Assembly: GCA_947487155.1 (NCBI GenBank)
Contig: CANKVS010000009.1
Coordinates: 1-64,000 of the forward strand
Direction of reading: 5' to 3'
Source: an uncultured Flaviramulus sp.
GTDB lineage: Bacteria; Bacteroidota; Bacteroidia; Flavobacteriales; Flavobacteriaceae
DNA: 64,000 nt
Of this stretch, positions 7,819-15,602 are shown in pieces. Numbering within the stretch: the stretch's first letter is position 1; each line of letters starts with the position of its first letter. A program made the translations under genes and the position numbers. The notes under the pieces were generated by a model. The model was not told the origin of the DNA. It made no database searches and worked only from the letters and a program-made list of their open reading frames with translations.

Positions 7819-9102
7819 ATGAATTCAAAAATTCAAAAAGAACTGCCAGAATTGGTAGAAAATAAAGTCATCTCACAAGAGGTTGCTACAAGCATAGAGA
7901 ATTACTACCTATCAAAGGTAGGGAATGCTCCAAATAGGTTGTTCACCGTTTTTGCCGTATTAGGTTCAGCTTTGGTTGGGCTTGGTATTATTTTAATACT
8001 GGCACATAATTGGGATGATTTTTCAAGATCTATTAAAACCATTTTCGCATTTATGCCTTTAGTTATAGGGCAATGTATTGTTGGTTATACTATTTTAAAT
8101 AAAAAGAGTATAACGTGGCGAGAAGCTTCGGGTGTTTTTCTGTTTTTTACTGTGGGTGCAAGTATGGCATTGGTAAGCCAGATTTATAATATTCCAGGCA
8201 ATTTTGATGCATATATGCTAACTTGGGTTTTGCTTTGCTTGCCTCTTGTTTACCTTTTAAAATCTCATGCTTTGGCATTATTACATATTATATATGCTAC
8301 AAGTTATGCGTGTTCAGTAGGATATTTTTCTGGAAACAATTCACCATGGGTATATTTAATGCTGTTTGCGTTAATAATACCGCATTACTATTTAATATTA
8401 AAAAATAAAAGGTTACATAATATTACCTCTGTTTTTAATTGGTTTATACCTTTAAGTTTGGTAATTGTGCTTGGAGCATTTGTTAAAAGTAATAACGAAT
8501 TTGGGTTTTTAATGTATGTTATTCTATTCGGATTATTTTATAATATAGGGAAGTTGCCCTTTTTTAATAGCCAAAAAATAAGACGCAATGGCTATTTGGT
8601 TTTAGGCTCTTTAGGAACAGTTTATATGCTATTATTAACCAGTTTCGAATGGATTTGGAACGACATCTTCAACAATAAAATTATCTTAAATACTCAAGAG
8701 TTTTATATAGCATTAGTTTTATTTCTTATAACGCTTGGTGTTTTAAACTATTCATATTCAAAAAAGTGGATACAAAATTTTAACTTATTTCAATATGTGT
8801 TTCTATGTTTTGTGTTTTTATTCTTTATTGGTATAACAAACAGCATCGTTTCTATGGTCTTAATTAATTTGTTAACCTTGGCATTAGGGATTACAGTTGT
8901 AAAAATTGGAGCAGATAAATTTCACTTTGGTATTTTAAATTATGGGTTACTTATTATTACTGCACTTGTAACCTGTCGTTTTTTTGATACAAACATGAGC
9001 TTTGTAATAAGAGGAATATTGTTTGTTGGTGTGGGTGTTGGTTTCTTTTTTACCAATTATATGATGTTGAAGAAACAAAAAGCTAATACTAAAATTGAAT
9101 AA
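7819..9102 (+). CDS. DUF2157 membrane protein
   Basis: The product has 427 residues. The N-terminal 40 residues form a cytoplasmic helical stretch (LPELVENKVISQEVATSIENYY), followed by about twelve membrane helices starting FAVLGSALVGLGIILILAHN. The ILAHNWDD motif after the first helix is typical of DUF2157. The function of this family is unknown. Its members are commonly next to GDYXXLXY-domain proteins, as here (9763-10335). The stop codon overlaps the start of the DUF2459 gene (ATAATGA), indicating translational coupling. Confidence 0.8.
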   Translation: MNSKIQKELPELVENKVISQEVATSIENYYLSKVGNAPNRLFTVFAVLGSALVGLGIILILAHNWDDFSRSIKTIFAFMPLVIGQCIVGYTILNKKSITWREASGVFLFFTVGASMALVSQIYNIPGNFDAYMLTWVLLCLPLVYLLKSHALALLHIIYATSYACSVGYFSGNNSPWVYLMLFALIIPHYYLILKNKRLHNITSVFNWFIPLSLVIVLGAFVKSNNEFGFLMYVILFGLFYNIGKLPFFNSQKIRRNGYLVLGSLGTVYMLLLTSFEWIWNDIFNNKIILNTQEFYIALVLFLITLGVLNYSYSKKWIQNFNLFQYVFLCFVFLFFIGITNSIVSMVLINLLTLALGITVVKIGADKFHFGILNYGLLIITALVTCRFFDTNMSFVIRGILFVGVGVGFFFTNYMMLKKQKANTKIE

Positions 9103-9749
9103 TGAAATTCTTAAAAAAAGCATTAAAATTAATTTTAGGTATTTTAACTATTCCCTTAATTTATCTTTTAGTTTCCCTTTTACTAACATTAATCACTGTT
9201 AATAAAAATAATACAAATTTAAAGATGGAAAAAACAATTTATCTAAATACAAATGGTATTCATTTAGATATTATAATTCCAGTTTCAGCAGTCGATAATA
9301 ATTTAATAAGTGGACTTAAAATTAAAGATGAAAAATATTTGTCCTTTGGCTGGGGAGATAAAAATTTTTATTTGAACACTCCAAAATGGAGTGATTTAAC
9401 TTTAAAGAATACCATTAGCGCATTATTTTTAAACAGTAGTACATTGATTCATTTAACAAAATATTCGGTGAAAAACCCAAAGTGGACAGTTGTTAATTTG
9501 AGTGAAAAACAATTAGCAGAGCTTAATAAATACATTTTAAAATCTTTTAAGCTAGATGAAGCTGGTAATAAAATGATTTTAGAAAATAAGGGGTATTTTT
9601 TTAACGATGATTTTTACAAAGCTACAGGAAGTTATTCGTGCATAAAAACTTGTAATTCTTGGGTTAATTCAGCTTTTAAAATGAGTGGTTTGAAAAGCTG
9701 CTATTGGACTCCTTTTGATTTTGGAGTTATTAATAAATATAAAAATTAA
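9102..9749 (+). CDS. DUF2459 (TIGR02117-like) protein
   Basis: The 215-residue protein has one N-terminal membrane helix (about 11-32) and a periplasmic domain. The domain starts IYLNTNGIHLDIIIPV, continues with LSFGWGDKNFYLNTP and has a late CIKTCNSWVNSAF segment. The HxD-type strand, FGWGD and the Cys/Asn/Trp patch are hallmarks of DUF2459, which resembles a papain-like or NlpC-type fold but has no proven activity. It overlaps the end of the DUF2157 gene and is followed 13 bases later by the GDYXXLXY gene, so it belongs to the same operon. Confidence 0.75.
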   Translation: MKFLKKALKLILGILTIPLIYLLVSLLLTLITVNKNNTNLKMEKTIYLNTNGIHLDIIIPVSAVDNNLISGLKIKDEKYLSFGWGDKNFYLNTPKWSDLTLKNTISALFLNSSTLIHLTKYSVKNPKWTVVNLSEKQLAELNKYILKSFKLDEAGNKMILENKGYFFNDDFYKATGSYSCIKTCNSWVNSAFKMSGLKSCYWTPFDFGVINKYKN

Positions 9750-9762
9750 AAATATAAAGCAA

Positions 9763-10335
9763 ATGAAAACAATACACATATTTATACTATTCGTAATTGT
9801 AGCATGGGTACAATTATTTATACCAGCACAAATGATTTTTAATAAGGAAGCTATTATTGAAACAGGAACCGTTTATAAATTTAAAACACAACCTGTAGAT
9901 CCTAGCGACCCATTTAGAGGAAAATATATTAATTTGAATTACGACATTAGAACCCATAAAACAAAAGATTCGTTATGGGATAATCAAGACGATGTTTACG
10001 TTTATTTAGAAAATGATAGTTTAGGTTTTGCTAAAATTAATCAGATAAATAAAACACCTTTAGAGATTAATAACGATTTTGTAATTGCAAAAGTGAATTG
10101 GTATAATAAGAATGAACAAAAACTTAATTTCAGTTTGCCTTTTAATCGGTATTACATGGAAGAAACCAAAGCCTATGATGCCGAAGTTGCAGTGAGGGAC
10201 ATGCAACGTGACTCGCTCCCGAATAGCACTTACGCGCTAGTTTATATAAAAAATGGAGAAGCCGTTTTAAACGATGTTATAATTAATGAAGTTTCTATTA
10301 AAGATTATGTTGAAAAAGAAAACGACCTCAATTAA
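9763..10335 (+). CDS. GDYXXLXY-domain membrane-anchored protein
   Basis: The 190-residue protein has a signal anchor (IHIFILFVIVAWVQLFIPAQ) and an extracytoplasmic domain. The domain has TQPVDPSDPFRGKYINLNYD, where RGKYINLNY is the GDYxxLxY-like motif that names the family, and it ends with a NSTYALVYIKNGEAVLNDVI strand region. I chose the ATG at 9763 because the signal begins there; an upstream in-frame ATG at 9715 overlaps the previous gene. Family members are usually paired with DUF2157/DUF4401 proteins, as here. The function is unknown. Confidence 0.75.
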   Translation: MKTIHIFILFVIVAWVQLFIPAQMIFNKEAIIETGTVYKFKTQPVDPSDPFRGKYINLNYDIRTHKTKDSLWDNQDDVYVYLENDSLGFAKINQINKTPLEINNDFVIAKVNWYNKNEQKLNFSLPFNRYYMEETKAYDAEVAVRDMQRDSLPNSTYALVYIKNGEAVLNDVIINEVSIKDYVEKENDLN

Positions 10336-10349
10336 ATTGAAGCCGTTTT
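10319..10349. terminator. Weak bidirectional terminator over the stop codon
   Basis: AAAACG pairs with CGTTTT around an inner TCAATT/AATTGA stem. It overlaps the last codons of the GDYXXLXY gene and lies in the convergent gap before the minus-strand protease gene ending at 10373. Confidence 0.4.
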
Positions 10350-10372
10350 ATAGATTTTATGTTGCAACTACT

Positions 10373-12871
10373 TTATTTAGGATTTAAAGCGGTTTCAATA
10401 CGTTTTGCAATATCTTGTAAATGATACCTTGTAATTGTGTTTGATACGCTTCCTGAAGCATTTTGAGCATATCTTTTAATGCGGTTTAACTCGCCTCTAA
10501 CAACAGGAATAATATCAGATTGATTTACGGTAACAGCTGTACTTTTAACATAAGCTGAACGATTAGATTTTTTAGTGTCTTTAGCATCCATTAACGAAAT
10601 TAACTTTTCAACATGAGCACGTTGTAAATTTCTACGGTAGGTATCAATAGATTTTCCAGTTCTTAATTCAGACCAAATACCATTACGTAAATCATTCATC
10701 ATAGAAACTAAATTATAGGCTTTAGTACCATTTAACGTTTCATTCTCTACCATACGCATCATTCTGCCTAAACTTAAAATGTTATTTAAATACCTAACCT
10801 GTGTAGCTCTAATACGTTCGGTAATTCCAGAATATTCAATTTTATTAATGATACTTTCATCAATTAACCAGGTTGGAGTTTTAAATAATTGGTCGTTAAT
10901 AAATTTAAGGCAGTTGCGTTGGTGTGTTTTATCAACATGTGTGTAAACAGCACCTTCTTGATTTGAGGTTTTATAATGCTCGTAAACCCCACCAATATTT
11001 GAAGACACATGCCCCATATATCTACCAAATTGTGAAAAAACATGACCGTACATGGTTTTTAAATCGTCGTAAGTTTTTCCTTCTTCAGAAGTCCATGTAA
11101 TTAAATTTGGAACAATACGTTTTAAGTTTGCAATGCCGTATGTACTTGCTTTAATTGCATCATCACCTAAATCTTCAGTTTGCGAACTAGGGTCTACAAC
11201 ATCTCCAGCTTGTTGATGGCCAAATCGGTATAACGGATCTCCAGCATGTTTTAAAATCCAGCTATCAAGTGTTTTCTTTTCATCATTAGCAGTTTTAGCA
11301 TCTAAAATAGGGCGGTATCCCCAGTTAATGGCATGTTTATCATAAACGCCAATATTTGGAAATAACGAAACGCCTTTGTCTTCTGGCTGTGCAATGTAGT
11401 TAAAACGAGCGTAGTCCATAATAGATGGTGCGGTTCCATATTTTTTAGTAAACTCTGCATTACGTAAATCATCAACTTTGTAAGCACAGCTACTTCCCAT
11501 GTTATGAGGTAAACCCAAAGTATGACCAACTTCGTGAGCCGATACAAATCGTATTAACTCGCCCATAACCTCGTCTTTAAACTCGGTAGTTCGCGCATCT
11601 GGATTTACTGCAGCAGTTTGCACAAAAAACCATCCGTTTAACAAACTCATTACATTGTGATACCAATTAATATCAGACTCTAATATTTCTCCAGAGCGTG
11701 GGTCGCTTACATGTGGACCATTAGCATTTGGAATTGGGGATGCTAAATAACGCACTACAGAGTAGCGTACATCTTCTGGAGACCATTCTGGGTCTTCCTC
11801 TTCAGTTGGTGGGTCTTTAGCGATAATTGCATTTTTAAAACCAGCAGCTTCAAAAGCAACTTGCCAATCTTCAATACCTTCTTTTAAATATTTGCGCCAT
11901 TTTTTAGGCGTAGCTCTATCAATGTAATAAATAATAGGTTTTTTAGGCTCAACAAGTTCCCCGTTTTTAAATTTTTCAATATCTTCATCTTTTATTTCCA
12001 ACCTCCAACGATCAAGAAATGTAAGTGCTTTACTTTTTTGAGCGTCTAAACCATAATCAATTTGACTACTTGTAAACCACCCAACACGCTCATCAAAATA
12101 ACGACGTTTCATAGGGGTTTTAGGTAATAACACCATAGAGTTGTTTATTTCAATAGAAATTGTACCTGTACTCGCATTAGATGGTGGTGCGCCTGCCGTA
12201 TATGTTTTTACATGGCGAGCTTCTATGTTTAGCGGGTAACTTTTAACAGTTTCAATAAAGGATTTATCAGATTCAAGTCGACCAGCTTTATAGCTTTTTC
12301 TGCTAGAATCATGTAAACCTAAAGCTTTTACGTCTTTAGTAAATAAATCTGTAACATCTATAACTGTATTTAATGAGTCTTTGCTAAAGGTTTTAATTGG
12401 GAATGAAAAAAGAATGGGTTCAAAATTAGAATTTACAACAGCCTCATGAACAGGTAAATCTTTGTCGGCAACAACATTGTGTGATACCACACGAAGCAAT
12501 ACCTTTTTGCTCTTTTTTTGCCATCTTAAAACTTGTGTGTTTTGTTTTCCGCCACCAAACCCAATACCAGATGCTGTTTTGGCAATTCTAGTAACCATAA
12601 GCATTTCTCTGTTAAAAAGTGTATCAGGAATTTCATAAAAATATTTATCATCAATTTTATGAACAGTAAAGAGTCCTTCATCACTTTTAGCGTCTTTTGT
12701 AATAACCTTGTTGTAAGGGGCTATATCACCTTTTTTAGGTTTGTCTTTAGCTTGTTTTGCAGCCAAAGCTTTCTTTGCCGCTTCAGCTTCAGCAGCTTTT
12801 TTCGCATTATTACATGAAGCAAATGTTATTGTAAGTGCTACCAGTAAAATTTTAATAGTAGAGTTTTTCAA
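10373..12871 (-). CDS. Secreted zinc metalloprotease lipoprotein (DUF5117/DUF5118, zincin)
   Basis: The 832-residue lipoprotein has its lipobox ending ASC at about residue 20, followed by an Ala/Lys-rich linker (AAEAEAAKKALAAKQAK). A DUF5118-like N-terminal segment and a DUF5117 middle precede the zincin core. The zinc site HEVGHTLGLPH, near residues 446-456, is a metzincin-type HExxHxxGxxH, and a Met-turn (SIMDYARFNY) follows. This architecture is common in Bacteroidota and likely degrades proteins or peptides at the cell surface. It is a single gene with a 438-base upstream gap. The protease fold is secure; the substrate is unknown. Confidence 0.85.
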   Translation of the reverse strand: MKNSTIKILLVALTITFASCNNAKKAAEAEAAKKALAAKQAKDKPKKGDIAPYNKVITKDAKSDEGLFTVHKIDDKYFYEIPDTLFNREMLMVTRIAKTASGIGFGGGKQNTQVLRWQKKSKKVLLRVVSHNVVADKDLPVHEAVVNSNFEPILFSFPIKTFSKDSLNTVIDVTDLFTKDVKALGLHDSSRKSYKAGRLESDKSFIETVKSYPLNIEARHVKTYTAGAPPSNASTGTISIEINNSMVLLPKTPMKRRYFDERVGWFTSSQIDYGLDAQKSKALTFLDRWRLEIKDEDIEKFKNGELVEPKKPIIYYIDRATPKKWRKYLKEGIEDWQVAFEAAGFKNAIIAKDPPTEEEDPEWSPEDVRYSVVRYLASPIPNANGPHVSDPRSGEILESDINWYHNVMSLLNGWFFVQTAAVNPDARTTEFKDEVMGELIRFVSAHEVGHTLGLPHNMGSSCAYKVDDLRNAEFTKKYGTAPSIMDYARFNYIAQPEDKGVSLFPNIGVYDKHAINWGYRPILDAKTANDEKKTLDSWILKHAGDPLYRFGHQQAGDVVDPSSQTEDLGDDAIKASTYGIANLKRIVPNLITWTSEEGKTYDDLKTMYGHVFSQFGRYMGHVSSNIGGVYEHYKTSNQEGAVYTHVDKTHQRNCLKFINDQLFKTPTWLIDESIINKIEYSGITERIRATQVRYLNNILSLGRMMRMVENETLNGTKAYNLVSMMNDLRNGIWSELRTGKSIDTYRRNLQRAHVEKLISLMDAKDTKKSNRSAYVKSTAVTVNQSDIIPVVRGELNRIKRYAQNASGSVSNTITRYHLQDIAKRIETALNPK

Positions 12872-13209
12872 GGTTATAAAGTTTAAAAATTTTGTCGAAA
12901 ATATACTAAATCAAACTTTTATGAAGATTTTAACTAAAAGATTAGGATTTATTTAACGTATTTAATTTGAAATTAAAAAGTGCTGTATAGACTTTAAACT
13001 TTAAAATATGGTTATAATTAAATAGCGGTTTTACTGCCTTAAAGTCTTAAGAAATTAACATTTGAAATCATTTTTGTTAAATTAATTATAAAAGGATTCT
13101 TGTAGATGTTAAATATTTCTAAACGCGTGTAATTTATTAAGCTTTTTGCCGTCAATTTGTATAGAATTTATTTTAAAACTATAATGGTTTAAATAGTTTT
13201 TATTAAAAT

Positions 13210-13279
13210 GAATTTTGGTTAGTTTAGTAGTTGGTTAGTTAGTAAAAACCCAGTGATGTAGTACTCACTGGGTTTTTTT
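13210..13279 (+). ncRNA. Candidate short RNA: GGTTAGTT repeats plus terminator
   Basis: No plus-strand gene lies upstream, since both neighbours are on the minus strand, yet a plus-strand unit is visible: GAATTTTG (13210-13217, close to a TAnnTTTG -7 box), TTTTGGTTAGTTTAG, TTGGTTAGTTAGTAAAAA (13231-13248) and a strong terminator. A close copy stands at 54992-55051. A very short transcript is the simplest reading. The remainder of 12872-13209 shows no gene. Confidence 0.3.
13244..13279. terminator. Bidirectional intrinsic terminator
   Basis: AAAAACCCAGTGA, an 8-base loop, and TCACTGGGTTTTTTT form a long stem with seven T. On the minus strand it ends the GH3-GH92 operon, 30 bases after the GH92 stop. 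Confidence 0.9.
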
Positions 13280-13308
13280 GTTGACTTTTTTGAGACTGAA
13301 ACGTAAAA

Positions 13309-15600
13309 CTATTTTTTAGGATAATTCCCCATTTCTATAGTTAAAGTACTTCCTGCTTTAATATTGTTGTGGGTAAAAAATAAACTATCAAGTTTCTTAC
13401 CGTTTAAAAATGCCTGTTGCACATATTTATTCTCTGAACTATTATTTTTAGTGATAATTGTAAATGTTTTATTATTAGCAAGGAGTATTTTTACTTCGTC
13501 AAATAAAGGCCTACCAATAACATAGGTGGGATTTCCTGGAGCTACTTGGTAAAACCCCATAGCATTCATTATGTACCATGCAGACATTTGTCCGCAATCT
13601 TCATTACCAATAATACCATCTGGTTTAGTTGTGTAGAACTCTTTTAGTATTTGGTCTACCAATTCTTGTGTTTTCCATGGCTGACCAGCATAAGTGTACA
13701 AATATGAAATATGATGACTAGGTTCGTTACCATGTGCATATTGCCCTATTAAGCCTGTAATATCACCACTTGCATTGTCACCATCAATTTTAGATGAGGT
13801 TGTAAAAAGTGTATCTAGTTTAGCAATAAACGTTTCTCTTGTTCCAAATAGCTTAGAAAATCCTTTTACATCATGTGGTACAAACCATGTCCATTGCCAT
13901 GCATTACCTTCAACATAATCTGACTTTTCATGATTTGAATATTTAGGATTAAAAGGTATTACCCAAGAACCATCTTCATTTTTGCCTCTCATAAAACCAG
14001 TTTCAGTATCAAAATAATGGGTGTAGTTTAAAGCGCGTTTTTCAAATTCTTCAGCTATAGCTGTATTATTATTGTGCTTTGCAATTTGAGCAATACACCA
14101 ATCGTAATAGGCATTTTCTAATCCATAAGTTACCGAAGCTTCTATCTTATCTGAAGGAATGTGTTTACCGTCGTTAATAAATTTATTGTGTAAGGTCATA
14201 AGACGCTTTTTTCTGGGTTCTTTAATGGGTTCTAGCAATTCTGGACTATAAGAAGCACTCGTTAATACCGCTTTTAAAGCAAGATCTTTGTCTATGCCAT
14301 TTAAGTTTTTGGTTAACGCATCAGCAATATTGGCAACTGCTGGATAGCCTACCATAGTCCCCGTGTAGTTAGAAGCAAGTGGCCACTTAGGTAATAAACC
14401 ACCTTCATTATATTTAAGTAGCAAATTATTAACCCATTTAACAGTATTGGGTTCATCTATAATAGTCATTAAAGGATGTAGTGCTCTAAACGTATCCCAT
14501 AACGAATACACGGTATAATTGGTTTGGTTATTAGCAGCTTGATGAATGCGTTTATCCATACCTCTATAACGGCCATCAACATCTTGATGAATCATAGGGG
14601 CTATCATGCTGTGATACATTGCGGTGTAAAAGGTGGTTAAGGTTTCTTGATTAGTTGTACTAACTGCAATTCGGTTTAATTCTTTTTTCCATACCGTTTT
14701 TGCGTTTTCTTCGACCGAATCAAAATCCCAATGTGGTAATTCTACATGCATATTTTTTTCAGCGCCAGCGTAATCAACCGAAGAAATACTTACTTTTATG
14801 TATAAAGGTCTGTTGTTAAGTGTGTTGAAACTTAAATAAGAAAAAATGTTTGTTCCTTTATAGGTTTTCTTATTAGTATTAGACTCTTTACTATCAATGT
14901 TGATATTATCAATTTGAAATGGGCTAGAAAATTCGGCATAAAAATATACTTTATGATCGTTTGCCCATCCTTTGGTGTGTTTTAATCCCCTTATGGTGTG
15001 GTCGTTTACAAACTCTAATTCGTTAGCAATATTACTATGTCCCCAAGTACGTTGCAGAGTGTGACTAATATCTAAAAGCAAACGTTTTTTAGCTGCTTTA
15101 GCGTAGGTGTATTTGTGCATGCCTACACGTTTGGTAACTGTTAATTTGGCTTCTACCTTATAATTATCGAATTTTACTGAATACGAACCAACCTGAGCAT
15201 GTTCGTTATTTTTATTAAAAGTAGCTACTGGTTTTTTGTTGCTATCACCTGTAAAAGGAAGCAATAATACATCACCCATATCGCCAATGCCAGTGCCACT
15301 TAAATGTGTATGCGAAAAGCCATAAATGGTTGCATCATCATTATGGTAGCCACTTGAGGCATCCCAACCATTTAATTTGGTGTCTGGACTTAATTGTACC
15401 ATGCCGTGTGGCATAACAGGACCAGGGAATGTATGACCATGGAATCCTGTGCCAATAAAAGGATCTACATAACTTAAAACATCAATGCTTTTTTTGTGTA
15501 AATCTTCTATTTGAGACGTGTTGTCTTTACAGCTTAAAATGCATAAAGAAAACAAGCATATTACAATACTATTTTTTAAAAAATGGTGAATGGTATTCAT
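13309..15600 (-). CDS. GH92 alpha-mannosidase, lipoprotein
   Basis: The 763-residue protein starts with a lipoprotein signal (lipobox ILSC, Cys 24). Its mature start YVDPFIGTGFHGHTFPGPVMPHGMVQ-type sequence is the signature of GH92, followed by a beta-sandwich domain and an (alpha/alpha)6 barrel. Typical barrel features are YSLWDTFRALHPL, the VEGNAWQWTWFVPHD segment and GNEDCGQMSAWY, which carry the Ca2+ and acid/base residues of the family. GH92 enzymes remove alpha-mannose, most often 1,2-linked, using calcium. It is two bases downstream of the GH3 gene, so the pair probably acts on one glycan, such as a mannose-containing or N-glycan-like substrate. No SusC/D pair is visible nearby. Confidence 0.92.
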   Translation of the reverse strand: MNTIHHFLKNSIVICLFSLCILSCKDNTSQIEDLHKKSIDVLSYVDPFIGTGFHGHTFPGPVMPHGMVQLSPDTKLNGWDASSGYHNDDATIYGFSHTHLSGTGIGDMGDVLLLPFTGDSNKKPVATFNKNNEHAQVGSYSVKFDNYKVEAKLTVTKRVGMHKYTYAKAAKKRLLLDISHTLQRTWGHSNIANELEFVNDHTIRGLKHTKGWANDHKVYFYAEFSSPFQIDNINIDSKESNTNKKTYKGTNIFSYLSFNTLNNRPLYIKVSISSVDYAGAEKNMHVELPHWDFDSVEENAKTVWKKELNRIAVSTTNQETLTTFYTAMYHSMIAPMIHQDVDGRYRGMDKRIHQAANNQTNYTVYSLWDTFRALHPLMTIIDEPNTVKWVNNLLLKYNEGGLLPKWPLASNYTGTMVGYPAVANIADALTKNLNGIDKDLALKAVLTSASYSPELLEPIKEPRKKRLMTLHNKFINDGKHIPSDKIEASVTYGLENAYYDWCIAQIAKHNNNTAIAEEFEKRALNYTHYFDTETGFMRGKNEDGSWVIPFNPKYSNHEKSDYVEGNAWQWTWFVPHDVKGFSKLFGTRETFIAKLDTLFTTSSKIDGDNASGDITGLIGQYAHGNEPSHHISYLYTYAGQPWKTQELVDQILKEFYTTKPDGIIGNEDCGQMSAWYIMNAMGFYQVAPGNPTYVIGRPLFDEVKILLANNKTFTIITKNNSSENKYVQQAFLNGKKLDSLFFTHNNIKAGSTLTIEMGNYPKK

Positions 15601-15602
15601 AA

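Noticed and set aside
12533..12956. Two overlapping open frames antisense to the start of the metalloprotease gene
   Set aside because: They follow the codon pattern of the protease gene on the other strand and have no recognisable domain or promoter.
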